Part shown: positions 31,751 to 39,730 of the stretch, in pieces | Layout: each line of letters begins with the position of its first letter | Numbering within the stretch: the first letter of the stretch is position 1 | Assembly (NCBI GenBank): GCA_035652335.1 | Contig: DASRDZ010000045.1 | Coordinates: 1-49,330, forward strand | DNA: 49,330 nucleotides | Direction: 5' to 3' | Source of the DNA: DASRDZ01 sp035652335 | GTDB lineage: Bacteria; Chloroflexota; Dormibacteria; Aeolococcales; Aeolococcaceae | Notes under the pieces: model-generated | Told to the model about the DNA's origin: nothing | The model's database searches: none | What the model saw: the letters and a program-made list of their open reading frames with translations, nothing else | Made by a program: the position numbers and the translations under genes

Positions 31751-32962
31751 ATGGGACTGACGGTTCTGCTGACCATCCACGGGATCGGCTTCCAGCAGTT
31801 CCCCGACGACGCCGGCGGTGTGGCCGGCTACGCGGACGGGCTGCATGCCAAGCTGGTGACCATCCTCGGCGAGTCGCTGCTGGGACCGGACCCCAACCGC
31901 CTCGCGGCCGGAGTGCGCGGCCCGGTGTACGTGCAGAGCAGCTACCCGCCCGACCAGGCCAACGCGCGCGAGGGCGGGCTCGTCCGTCTCGACCAGCCGC
32001 TGGCCGCGCCGGGCAGCGCCGCGGCCCATGTGGCCCTGGTGTACGTGCACAGCGAGGACACCAGGCCGCTCCCGGGCGCGCTGGCGGAGACGGTGGCGCG
32101 CGGCATCTTCGAGGTGAGCCACTACGCCACCGCGCGCGGCGCGGTGAGCATGCTGTTCCACGACGTCAGCGCCGCCCTGCGCCACGGTCCCTCGGCCACC
32201 GACCCCGCCGGCGAGGGGGAGCTGAAGGTGCGCAGCGACGCGGTGCGCGGGCATCACCCGCTGGTGCGCCTCCTGCAGGCGGCCACGCCGACGACGGCGC
32301 CGCACGGCTCCGGTGTGCTCGACGTCCTCCGCACCGTCGAGGACGACGTCGCCGGCTACGTGTCGCGCAACGACCTGCGCCAGCGGGTGCGCGACTTCGT
32401 GCAGGCGGCGCTGATCCGGCTGGCGCAGCGCGGCGACGTCGACGCCATCGTCGTCAACGCGCACAGCCAGGGGACCGTCGTCTCCTTCGACGTGGTGCGC
32501 GGAGTGGAGGCGGACATCGCAGCCAGGATCCGCTGGCTGATCACGGCCGGCAGCCCGCTGCGCAAGTACGCGGAGATGCTGGCCTGGGGCACCGACGTCG
32601 GCTCCATCGCGGGGATCCCGCAGTGGCTCAACGCCTGGGACGCCCTCGATCCCGTCGCCGACCCGCTCGGCCCCGACGCCACCTGGCGGCGCGGCCAGCC
32701 GGTCACCGCGCAGACGCTGCAGGGGCTGTTCCGCTCCGTCGACTGGGTGCGCGGCACCGACACCGCCGCGGGCGTCGTCGACTGCCAGGTCGACAACGTG
32801 CGGTACGTGCCCGGCGGCGGTCTGCGCGCCCACGACTACTGGGGTGACGTGCCGCAGTTCGTCACCCCGCTGGCGGCGGTGCTGCGCGACCTTGCGGCAG
32901 GGCCGGGCACGATGACGGCGGCGCAGTTCGCCTCGACGTTCGCTGCGCCCGAGCCCGGCTAG
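31751..32962 (+). CDS. Alpha/beta-hydrolase-fold protein (lipase-like)
   Basis: A 403-aa cytoplasmic protein from ATG 31751, with GGAGGG 10 nt upstream. VLLTIHGIGFQQFPDD at the start resembles the oxyanion strand-loop HG of alpha/beta hydrolases. VNAHSQGTVVSFDVV holds the nucleophile in an A-H-S-Q-G elbow, and LITAGSPLRKYAEMLAWG is the typical following strand and helix seen in lipase-like and PGAP1/serine-esterase-like proteins. A candidate catalytic His is in LRAHDYWGDVPQF. The substrate is unknown. It is divergent from the patatin operon and ends 10 bp from the convergent egtD stop. Confidence 0.78.
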   Translation: MGLTVLLTIHGIGFQQFPDDAGGVAGYADGLHAKLVTILGESLLGPDPNRLAAGVRGPVYVQSSYPPDQANAREGGLVRLDQPLAAPGSAAAHVALVYVHSEDTRPLPGALAETVARGIFEVSHYATARGAVSMLFHDVSAALRHGPSATDPAGEGELKVRSDAVRGHHPLVRLLQAATPTTAPHGSGVLDVLRTVEDDVAGYVSRNDLRQRVRDFVQAALIRLAQRGDVDAIVVNAHSQGTVVSFDVVRGVEADIAARIRWLITAGSPLRKYAEMLAWGTDVGSIAGIPQWLNAWDALDPVADPLGPDATWRRGQPVTAQTLQGLFRSVDWVRGTDTAAGVVDCQVDNVRYVPGGGLRAHDYWGDVPQFVTPLAAVLRDLAAGPGTMTAAQFASTFAAPEPG

Positions 32963-32972
32963 GCGGCGCCCC

Positions 32973-33956
32973 TCAGTCGGGGAGCGCCAGGGCCAAGGCG
33001 AAGCGCCCGCGGGGATCCGTGTGCCACTGGACGACGCGCATGGCGGCGTCGCGCAGCATCGCCTCGCCCGACTCGCGGGTGAACTTGCAGGAGATCTCGG
33101 TGCGCACCGTCTCACCCTGCGCGAAGTCGACGCGCATCTCCGCGCCGGGGATGTCCACGGTCAGGTCACGTGCGGCCCGCAGGTGCATCTCGATGCGCGA
33201 CTCCGCGTCGTTCCACACCGCGACGTGGGCGAAGTCGTCGAGGTCGAACGTCCCCTGCAGCTCGCGGTTGATCACCCGCAGCACGTTGCGGTTGAACTCG
33301 GCGGTGACGCCGGAGGAGTCGTCATAGGCCGCGATCAGCTCCTCGCGTGGCTTGACCAGGTCGAGGCCGATGAGGAATGCGTCGCCGGGCGCGAGCAGGC
33401 CGCGCACGTCGGCGAGGAAGCGTCGGCGCTCGGTGCCGTCGAGGTTGCCGATGGTGCTGCCGAGGAAGGCGACCAGGCGGCGGCCGAGCCGCGGGATGTA
33501 GGAGAGGTGGGTGGCGAAGTCGCCGACCAAACCGTAGATGCAGAGCCACGGGTAGTCGTCGAGCAGGCCGTGCGCGGCGTGCGACAGCGCGGCGTCGCTG
33601 ACGTCGAAGGGGACGAAGGTGGCCAGGCTGCCCTCGGCGCGGGCGGCGTCGAGGAGGATGCGCGTCTTGGCGCAGGAGCCGGCGCCCAGCTCGACCAGCG
33701 ACTCCGGACGCACCGCCGCGGCGACGGTGCGCGCGCAGTCGTTGAGGATCCGCGTCTCGGTGCGCGTCTGGTAGTACTCGGGGAGCTCGGTGATCCGGTC
33801 GAAGAGCTGCGAGCCGTGCTCGTCGTAGAACCAGCGCGGCGGCAGCGTCTTGGGGGTGGCGGCGAGGCCGTGATGCACGTCGGCGACGAGGTCGGCGCGC
33901 GCGCTGCGCCCGACGGTGTGCACCGCCAGAGTGAGCGGTGCGAGTCCCAGGGTCAT
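32973..33956 (-). CDS. egtD: L-histidine N-alpha-methyltransferase EgtD (ergothioneine synthesis)
   Basis: A 327-aa SAM-dependent enzyme that trimethylates histidine to hercynine, the first step of ergothioneine synthesis. Typical phrases are KTLPPRWFYDEHGSQLFDRI, LPEYYQTRTE, LVELGAGSCAKTRILL (SAM loop), VAFLGSTIGNL and LIGLDLVKPREELIAAYDD. Length fits the family (about 320 aa). The start at ATG 33956 is set by the 4-nt overlap with egtB (ATGA). It is the last gene of the egtA-egtB-egtD operon. Confidence 0.96.
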   Translation of the reverse strand: MTLGLAPLTLAVHTVGRSARADLVADVHHGLAATPKTLPPRWFYDEHGSQLFDRITELPEYYQTRTETRILNDCARTVAAAVRPESLVELGAGSCAKTRILLDAARAEGSLATFVPFDVSDAALSHAAHGLLDDYPWLCIYGLVGDFATHLSYIPRLGRRLVAFLGSTIGNLDGTERRRFLADVRGLLAPGDAFLIGLDLVKPREELIAAYDDSSGVTAEFNRNVLRVINRELQGTFDLDDFAHVAVWNDAESRIEMHLRAARDLTVDIPGAEMRVDFAQGETVRTEISCKFTRESGEAMLRDAAMRVVQWHTDPRGRFALALALPD

Positions 33957-35257
33957 GGCGCTCCTCCGTCGCCGGCGCAGCGGAAGCCGGCGAAGATCTG
34001 GCGGCGGATCGGGTAGTCCCAGTTGCGGAAGCCGGCGCGGCTCACCGAGGCGCGCGCCGCCCACGACGCGCCGCGGAGCACCTTGTACTCGGGACCGAAG
34101 AAGACCTCGCTGTACTCCCTGTAGGGGAAGGCGCGGAAGCCCGGATAGGGCCGGAAGTCGGAGGCCGTCCACTCCCAGACGTCGCCGACCATCTGCTCGC
34201 ACCCGAAGGCGCTGGCGCCGAGCGGGTAGGCGCCGCACGGCGCCGCGCCGAGGAGTCGCTGGTCGAGGTTGGCGTGCGCCGGCGTCGGTGCGTGGTCGCC
34301 CCACGGGTAACGCCGCCTGCGCTGCAGGGCGGGATCCCAGGTCGCGGCCACCTCCCACTCCGCCTCGGTGGGCAGCCGCCGCCCCGCCCAGCGGCAGTAC
34401 GCCTCCGCCTCGTGCCAGCACACGTGCATCACCGGCGCGCGCATGTCGACCGCCACGTCGTGGCCGAAGCGCTCGGTCCGCCAGCCGTCGCCGTCGCGGC
34501 GCCAGTGCTTCGGCGACTCGGCGCCCGCCTCGCTGCGCCAGGTCCACCCCGCCTCGCTCCAGAGCTCGCGCCGCGCATAGCCGCCGTCATCCACGAATGC
34601 CGCGTACTGGCCACAGGTGACGGGAAAGCGGTCGATGCGGTACGCGTCCAGGTGCACCTCCGTACACGGGTGCTCGTTGTCGTACGGCGCGTGGTCGTCG
34701 GTGCCGATGGGGTACGTGCCCGCCGGGATCGACACCGCGTCGAGCAGCACCTCGCGCTGCGGCTCGGGCAGCGGGGGGAGCGGCACGCCGTACCCGCCGT
34801 CGAGGAGCTGCAGCGTCTGCAGGATGGTCTCGCAGTGCTGGTGCTCGTGCTGGACGATCATGTCGTACACGAAGCCGTCGCGCAGCAGCGGGTCGACCTC
34901 GCCGTTGCCCTCCAGCCGCACCTCGTCGAGCAGCGACAGCGAGCGTGCGTCGACGGCGTCCCGGTACGCCGCCACCTCCCGCCGGGTCAGCAGCGGCAGG
35001 GAGGCGCGCACCCGGCGCGGGTTCTCGAAGGCGTCGTAGTGGTGCATGCGCGCCTCGTCGACCGGTGCGGCGCCGCTGAGCTGCTGCACCAGCCAGAGCT
35101 CCTGGTAGACGGCGATGTGCCCGTAGTCCCAGACCAGCGGGCTCATGATCGGGTCGTGCTGGCGGTGCAGCCTCGCGTCGTCGACGGGTTCGAGCAGGGC
35201 GTCGGTGCGCGCATGGGCGTCGACGAGGTCGGCGGCGAGGCGCTGCTTCAGGTCCAT
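33953..35257 (-). CDS. egtB: Hercynine oxygenase EgtB (iron-dependent sulfoxide synthase)
   Basis: A 434-aa non-haem iron enzyme that joins hercynine to gamma-glutamylcysteine (or cysteine) with oxygen. The N-terminal DinB-like domain gives the three-His iron site: His47 in DYGHIAVYQELWL, and His137/His141 in QHEHQHCETILQ (HX3HXE). The C-terminal FGE-sulfatase-like domain shows EVHLDAYRIDRFPVTCGQYA, RLPTEAEWE, GDVWEWTASDF and VLRGASWA. Length matches mycobacterial EgtB. The 10-nt overlap with egtA and 4-nt overlap with egtD show coupled translation. The presence of EgtA suggests that gamma-Glu-Cys is the thiol donor. Confidence 0.96.
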   Translation of the reverse strand: MDLKQRLAADLVDAHARTDALLEPVDDARLHRQHDPIMSPLVWDYGHIAVYQELWLVQQLSGAAPVDEARMHHYDAFENPRRVRASLPLLTRREVAAYRDAVDARSLSLLDEVRLEGNGEVDPLLRDGFVYDMIVQHEHQHCETILQTLQLLDGGYGVPLPPLPEPQREVLLDAVSIPAGTYPIGTDDHAPYDNEHPCTEVHLDAYRIDRFPVTCGQYAAFVDDGGYARRELWSEAGWTWRSEAGAESPKHWRRDGDGWRTERFGHDVAVDMRAPVMHVCWHEAEAYCRWAGRRLPTEAEWEVAATWDPALQRRRRYPWGDHAPTPAHANLDQRLLGAAPCGAYPLGASAFGCEQMVGDVWEWTASDFRPYPGFRAFPYREYSEVFFGPEYKVLRGASWAARASVSRAGFRNWDYPIRRQIFAGFRCAGDGGAP

Positions 35258-36510
35258 GCGGTCCAGTCCTGCGGGTCGCGACGGAAGCGCTCCAACAGCT
35301 CGTCGCCGGGACAGCGGCCGTGCGCGGTCCATCCGGCGGCGAACTCGGCGATGCGATCGGCGGCGTTCGCCGGCAGCCACCCTCGCGGCGCACGGTGTGC
35401 TGCTGCGGCGGCGACGGAGAGGAGCTGACAGGCGGTGGCGCGCAGGGAGCCGTCGCGCACGCCGTCGCGTGCGGCGCGGGCCCATGCGGAGGAGCAGGTG
35501 CCGTCCCAGGTGGGCACCGCGTCCATCGCCCGCCACAGCGCCTCGTCGTCGACGCACAGCGCGGCGAGGGTGCAGATGGCAACGTCGCGCCAGCGCGCGG
35601 GCAGGGCGTCGAGGTAGCGCACCTCGAGGTACCCGCGCGGGCGCACCGGCGGGAAGAGCGTGGTGAGGTGATGGACGATGTCCTCGTCGTCGGGACGCGC
35701 CTCGCCGCTGGCCAGCCACTGATCCAGGGTCACGCCGGACGGCGGCATGTCCTGTGCGCCGCCGCGCGGCAGCGGCATGACCGCCGCGCCGAGGGCGAAC
35801 TGCTCGTACGCGGCCGTCCAGTCGCAGCCGAGGTCGCCGCCGTCGAAGGCGGTGCGCGTGGGATCGAGCTGCTGCCAGATCGCCAGGCGGGTGCTGCTCA
35901 TCCCGGTGGGACGGCCGGCCAGCAGCGGGGACGCCGCGAAGGCCGCAGACAGTGCGGGCCCGACCACGTTGAGGACGCGCCAGCGCAGCAGCGACGGATC
36001 CAGGTCGAGGCACACCTGCAGTGAGGCGGTGAGCCGCATCATCCGCCGCCCGCCGGCACCCACGCTGTCGAAGCGCGACTGCATGGCGCGGTAGCGCGGC
36101 GCCTCGGTCTGCAGCGCGACGGCGTCGACGTCGTGCCAGGGGGACACCGCCGCGTCGAGGAGCACGAAGCCGCCGGCCTCCGCACACTTGCGCGCTCGCG
36201 CAATCATCACGTCGATGACACGCAGCGCTTCGGCCACGCCGCCGCTGCACGGCGGGCTCAGCTCGAGCTGCCCTCCCGGCTCGAAGGTGACGCAGGCGTC
36301 GTCGATCAGCGCGGGATCAGCGCGGCGCAGCGCGGCGAGGGTGTCGAGACGGGGGACGGGACGGGGGCCGTCCGCCGTGATCCGGACCGGGAGCAGCTCG
36401 ATCTCGGCGCCCACCCGTCCCGGTCCGGCGACCCCGCTCCACGTCGGGGTCAGCAGCGCGCGGACGCGCTCGGTGAGGGTGGCGCTCGGCGAGGTCGCGG
36501 CGGAGGTCAC
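35248..36510 (-). CDS. egtA: Glutamate-cysteine ligase EgtA
   Basis: A 420-aa GCS2-type ligase that makes gamma-glutamylcysteine for EgtB. Features of the family are GRVGAEIELLPV near the N-terminus, FEPGGQLELSPPC, the segment MRLTASLQVCLDLD, RPTGMSSTRLAIWQQLDPTRT and YLEVRYLDALPARW. The start is GTG 36510; no other in-frame start extends it plausibly. It is the first gene of the operon. No egtC (gamma-glutamyl amidohydrolase of the class-II amidotransferase family) or egtE (PLP C-S lyase) is found in the operon or in this window. Confidence 0.94.
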   Translation of the reverse strand: MTSAATSPSATLTERVRALLTPTWSGVAGPGRVGAEIELLPVRITADGPRPVPRLDTLAALRRADPALIDDACVTFEPGGQLELSPPCSGGVAEALRVIDVMIARARKCAEAGGFVLLDAAVSPWHDVDAVALQTEAPRYRAMQSRFDSVGAGGRRMMRLTASLQVCLDLDPSLLRWRVLNVVGPALSAAFAASPLLAGRPTGMSSTRLAIWQQLDPTRTAFDGGDLGCDWTAAYEQFALGAAVMPLPRGGAQDMPPSGVTLDQWLASGEARPDDEDIVHHLTTLFPPVRPRGYLEVRYLDALPARWRDVAICTLAALCVDDEALWRAMDAVPTWDGTCSSAWARAARDGVRDGSLRATACQLLSVAAAAAHRAPRGWLPANAADRIAEFAAGWTAHGRCPGDELLERFRRDPQDWTAWT

Positions 36511-36612
36511 GTCGGCACCGACGGCGCCCGGCGGCGCTGCCTGCCGACGGTGGCAGCCCGGCTGGCCACCATGAGCAGCCGCAGCGGCTCACGGCGCGGG
36601 TCGTTGGCCGCC

Positions 36613-36628
36613 GGGCGGGAGCCCGCCC
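36613..36628. terminator. Short GC hairpin between tetR and egtA
   Basis: GGGCGG pairs with CCGCCC around GAGC in the 152-bp gap downstream of tetR and upstream of egtA. It could end tetR transcription. No T-run follows, so the call is weak. Confidence 0.35.
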
Positions 36629-36662
36629 ACGCCTCTGCTGCCGGCCGCACGATCACGGCGGG

Positions 36663-37304
36663 TCAGTCTGCTCCTTCGGTACCCCCGGCGACATGATCGA
36701 CCTCGGCAAGGCCCGGCGCCACCTCCGCAACCCTGGCGGGCAGGGCGTCGCGGACCGTGGCGATCAGCTCCTCGACGACGCGGGACAGCGGCGCCATGGA
36801 GCGCTCCGCCCGCGCCAGGATGATGGCGCCCTCCAGCGCGGCGATCATCAGGGTCCCGAGCGACCGCGCTCGGTCCGGCTCCGCCCCGCTTCGCTCCAGC
36901 GCCGCGGCGAAGATGCTCTCCCAGGCGCGGAAGGCGTCCGCCGCGGCATCCCGCGCCGCCGGCAGCCGCTCCCCCTCGAGCGTGGCGGCGACGACGGGGC
37001 AGCCCGCCTCGAAACCGCTCTCGGACAGCACCCTGTGCCACCACGCGCCGAAACCGCGCAGGGCGGCCTCCGGGTCGCCGCGCTCGTGGGCGGCGATCAT
37101 CGAGGCGGCGATGTAGTCGCCAGCATAGCGGGTCGCCTCGACCACCAGCTCAGCCTTCCCGCCCGGGAAGTGGTGGTAGATCGACCCGCGCGGCGCGCTC
37201 GATCGGGCCAGCACCTCGGTGAACGAGGTGGCCTCGACGCCGCGCTCGCGCATCAGCAGCGCTGCGCTGCGGATCATCCGGTCGCGGGGGCTCGGCTTGC
37301 TCAT
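36663..37304 (-). CDS. TetR-family transcriptional regulator
   Basis: A 213-aa repressor of the LmrA/YxaF-like type. The N-terminal HTH is RMIRSAALLMRERGVEATSF, TEVLARSSAPRGSIYHHFPG; the C-terminal ligand domain has GCPVVAATLEGE. The frame is open to 37523, but ATG 37304 is chosen: the domain begins there and CATAGT (37312-37317) lies 7 nt upstream. Two near-identical 16-bp palindromes in the divergent gap (37314-37329, 37352-37367) are the likely operators; one overlaps its own -10, so it should repress itself and the exported-protein gene at 37405. Confidence 0.92.
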   Translation of the reverse strand: MSKPSPRDRMIRSAALLMRERGVEATSFTEVLARSSAPRGSIYHHFPGGKAELVVEATRYAGDYIAASMIAAHERGDPEAALRGFGAWWHRVLSESGFEAGCPVVAATLEGERLPAARDAAADAFRAWESIFAAALERSGAEPDRARSLGTLMIAALEGAIILARAERSMAPLSRVVEELIATVRDALPARVAEVAPGLAEVDHVAGGTEGAD

Positions 37305-37313
37305 GGGCTTGAC

Positions 37314-37329
37314 TATGACGGTCGGCATA
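37314..37329. promoter_or_regulatory. TetR operator, imperfect copy
   Basis: TATGACGGTCGGCATA, an inverted repeat with two mismatches, overlapping the CATAGT -10-like hexamer of tetR. It shares TATGACG and CATA with the perfect palindrome 38 bp away, centre to centre. Confidence 0.7.
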
Positions 37330-37351
37330 GTACACCATGCCGGAGCGCTGT

Positions 37352-37367
37352 TATGACGTACGTCATA
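37352..37367. promoter_or_regulatory. TetR operator, perfect 16-bp palindrome
   Basis: TATGACGTACGTCATA is a perfect palindrome in an otherwise GC-rich gap, 37 bp before the start of the exported-protein gene at 37405 and near its expected promoter. Together with the 37314 copy it fits control of both divergent genes by the TetR protein. Confidence 0.8.
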
Positions 37368-37404
37368 GCGCCGCCTCGTGGATCCCAGGGAAGGAGACAG
37401 CGCC

Positions 37405-38913
37405 ATGAGCAGGAGGCTCCTCGCCGCCGCCGCCATTGCCGCGGCTTCTCTTCCGGCCCAGGTTGCGGGCGCCGCGGCCGCGTCGGGCCAGCCGCCCGGC
37501 GCCACCCTGACCTCGGCGTGCACCGAGAACCAGGCCTTCGTCGACGGCGACCCCGCCGCGGTGGCCGCCGTGCTCCCGGCGCACTACACCGCCGTGCTCG
37601 ACCCCGCCACCGACCGCCCCCTGCTCTTCTTCCGCGCCGAGCACTGCGACTCCATCGCCACCGGCCTGAGCGACGAGCCGGGCACGATCGCCGACTTCGG
37701 CGTCGTGGTGCAGAGCCCCGACGGGATCGGCTGCGCGTCCGCCGCACCCGTGCTTGGCATGGTCAAGGGCGACGTGCCGCCGGTGTGCAACTGGTACACC
37801 CTGGCCTGGCTCTCCACCGATCCGGCGCTGGTGCGCGCCTTCGAGGCCGGCCTCGATGATTTCCCCGCAGTGCAATCGTCGTCACTCGCCTATTCGCTCG
37901 GGGCCCTCGACCCGGCGAGCGGCGGTGCGCCCTTCCACTTCGACGCGCCGGCCTCCACCGGCACCCCCTTCGCCATGGACTCGATCACCCGGGCGCGGCC
38001 CGGCCAGCTCTCCGTGCGAGGCGGCTACTGGACCGACGTCGCGCAGGGCACCGTGGAGGTGGCCGTGTCCAGCGACACGCTCAGCTCCGGCGACGCCACC
38101 GGCACGGTGTCCGCACCAGCCGGCACGCCGGTCGCCCGCCTGCTGGGCGGCACCCAGGCGCAGTTCCTGCCCGGATACTCGGCGCTCTCGGCGGAGCGGT
38201 GGGATCGCGCCGTCTACCGCCGCCAGCTCCTCTGGCCGGCGCCGGGCGAGACGAGCTTCTCCGGCTCCTGCTCGCTGCAGGGCACGGTGACCTTCGACCC
38301 GCCCGCCGGCGACGTGCCGCAACCGCTCGCCTACAGCTACGACGCCACCGGCACCTGCACGGGGACGCTCGACGGGCGCTCCGTCAACGCGATGCCGGTC
38401 ACGGTGCACCACGCAGGACACAGCGAGGGCGGCTGCATCCAGGCGCAGACGACGGACGTGGGCACCGGCTCCGTCACCTTCGCGTCCGGAGAGTCGATCG
38501 ACTACACGGTCGACTTCACCACCGACCTCACCACCGTCAGCTTCACCATCTACGGTGCGCGGTCCGGCATCGCACCGGGGTCCGCGACCTTCGTCACATC
38601 GCGCACCGCGCCCGACATCTCGGCGCAGTGCGCGACGCAGAGCGTGCAGACGGCGGCCATGGACGCATCGCTGAGCACGCAGACGCCGCTGGTCAGCCTC
38701 ACCCGGCCCAGGCCGGCAACGGGCTGCGCGGGATGCCGCGAGGTCACGGCGGCCGCCGTCGGCGCGAACGTCGTCGCGTCCCTCGCCGCCGCCGGCGCGT
38801 CGCTGCCCGAGACGGCGGCGGCGGATGCGCGACCGGAGGCCGGCGCGGCCGCGGCAGTGCTCCTGGCGTGCATCGCCGTCAGAGGACGGCGCCGGACCCG
38901 CGCGGGCCGGTAG
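37405..38913 (+). CDS. Exported protein with acetoacetate-decarboxylase-like region and LPETA sorting-like C-terminus
   Basis: A 502-aa protein from ATG 37405, with AAGGAG 8 nt ahead. The signal peptide (LLAAAAIAAASLPAQVAGAA) is followed by a region of about 270 residues (AAVLPAHYTAVLDPATDRPL ... LDDFPAVQSS) whose layout weakly recalls the acetoacetate decarboxylase fold, then a beta-rich region with cysteine pairs (SGSCSLQG, TGTCTG, GGCIQAQ). The C-terminus has LPETA, a hydrophobic stretch (AGAAAAVLLACIAV) and RGRRRTRAGR, like a cell-wall sorting signal. It is controlled by the divergent TetR through two operators. The function is not known. Confidence 0.8.
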   Translation: MSRRLLAAAAIAAASLPAQVAGAAAASGQPPGATLTSACTENQAFVDGDPAAVAAVLPAHYTAVLDPATDRPLLFFRAEHCDSIATGLSDEPGTIADFGVVVQSPDGIGCASAAPVLGMVKGDVPPVCNWYTLAWLSTDPALVRAFEAGLDDFPAVQSSSLAYSLGALDPASGGAPFHFDAPASTGTPFAMDSITRARPGQLSVRGGYWTDVAQGTVEVAVSSDTLSSGDATGTVSAPAGTPVARLLGGTQAQFLPGYSALSAERWDRAVYRRQLLWPAPGETSFSGSCSLQGTVTFDPPAGDVPQPLAYSYDATGTCTGTLDGRSVNAMPVTVHHAGHSEGGCIQAQTTDVGTGSVTFASGESIDYTVDFTTDLTTVSFTIYGARSGIAPGSATFVTSRTAPDISAQCATQSVQTAAMDASLSTQTPLVSLTRPRPATGCAGCREVTAAAVGANVVASLAAAGASLPETAAADARPEAGAAAAVLLACIAVRGRRRTRAGR

Positions 38914-38925
38914 CCACGGGCGCTC

Positions 38926-39660
38926 TCAGCGCCGCGCCGCAGGGCTCCTCGCGCTCTCGGCCAGCCAGGTGAACAGCGCCGCCGCCCACGCCTCCGACCC
39001 GGCCATCTCCTCGGGATGGCACTGCACGGCGAGCACGGGGCGGTCGCCCAGCTCGACGCCCTCGACGAGACCGTCCTCACTGCGCGCCGACACCACAAGT
39101 CCGCGCCCGAGATCGCGCAGCGCCTGGTGGTGGACGCTGTTCCAGCGCAGCGTCTCTGCACCGACGGCGCGGTGCAGCGCGGTGCCGGGGACGACGGCGA
39201 CGTCGTGCACCGGTGCGGCCCGATCGTTGCCGTCGTGCCCGTGCATGCCGGCGCGCTGCACGTCGATGTCCTGCCACAGCGTGCCGCCCAGGGCGACGTT
39301 GAGCAGCTGGATGCCGCGGCAGATGCCCAAGAGCGGCTTGCCCTCCTCGACGGCCCACCGGGTGAGCAGCAGCTCGGCCGCGTCGAGCTCGGGCGCGGTG
39401 CTGAGGTGGCAGTCGTCGCGTGCCGTCTCGCCGTAGCGCGACGGCTCGACGTCGGGGCCGCCCGGAAGGAGCACGGCGTCGCAGCGGTCGTACAGGGCGC
39501 GGAGGACGCGCTCGTCGCCGACCGGGGGGATGGCCAGGGGCACGGCACCCGCGGCGACGAGGCCGTCGACGTAGCGCTGGTTCTGCACGTAGCGCGGCGG
39601 CGTGCCGTCGAGGCGCTGCGGGCGGAGGGTGATGCCCGCGACGATTGGGGCGGACTGCAT
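38926..39660 (-). CDS. Gamma-glutamyl hydrolase, peptidase C26 / PuuD-like class-I amidotransferase
   Basis: A 244-aa protein of the class-I glutamine amidotransferase superfamily, group C26 (PuuD-type gamma-glutamyl hydrolases). The nucleophile Cys is in LLGICRGIQLLNVALGG, the catalytic His/Glu in AVQCHPEEMAG, and GGPDVEPSRYGE is the family loop. In other bacteria these enzymes cleave gamma-glutamyl amides such as gamma-glutamyl-GABA. TAGCAT (39670-39675) lies 9 nt before the ATG, a leaderless layout. It lies 2.4 kb from the egt operon, which lacks egtC, so it is a candidate for the missing gamma-glutamyl hydrolysis (inference only). Confidence 0.92.
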   Translation of the reverse strand: MQSAPIVAGITLRPQRLDGTPPRYVQNQRYVDGLVAAGAVPLAIPPVGDERVLRALYDRCDAVLLPGGPDVEPSRYGETARDDCHLSTAPELDAAELLLTRWAVEEGKPLLGICRGIQLLNVALGGTLWQDIDVQRAGMHGHDGNDRAAPVHDVAVVPGTALHRAVGAETLRWNSVHHQALRDLGRGLVVSARSEDGLVEGVELGDRPVLAVQCHPEEMAGSEAWAAALFTWLAESARSPAARR

Positions 39661-39675
39661 GACCGGTTCATGCTA
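39661..39675 (-). promoter_or_regulatory. Candidate leaderless promoter -10 of the C26 hydrolase gene
   Basis: TAGCAT (minus strand, 39670-39675) fits TANNNT and is separated from the ATG at 39660 by 9 nt with no ribosome binding site. Confidence 0.45.
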
Positions 39676-39730
39676 GCGCCTGGCGGCTTTCACCGCGTGG
39701 TGTGGCGGCGCTACCGTGTTCCGCGACGCG

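Noticed and set aside
38926..39660. Annotation of the C26 hydrolase as EgtC
   Set aside because: EgtC is a class-II (N-terminal Cys) amidotransferase; this protein is class-I-like with an internal Cys in GICRG. Only functional replacement is possible.
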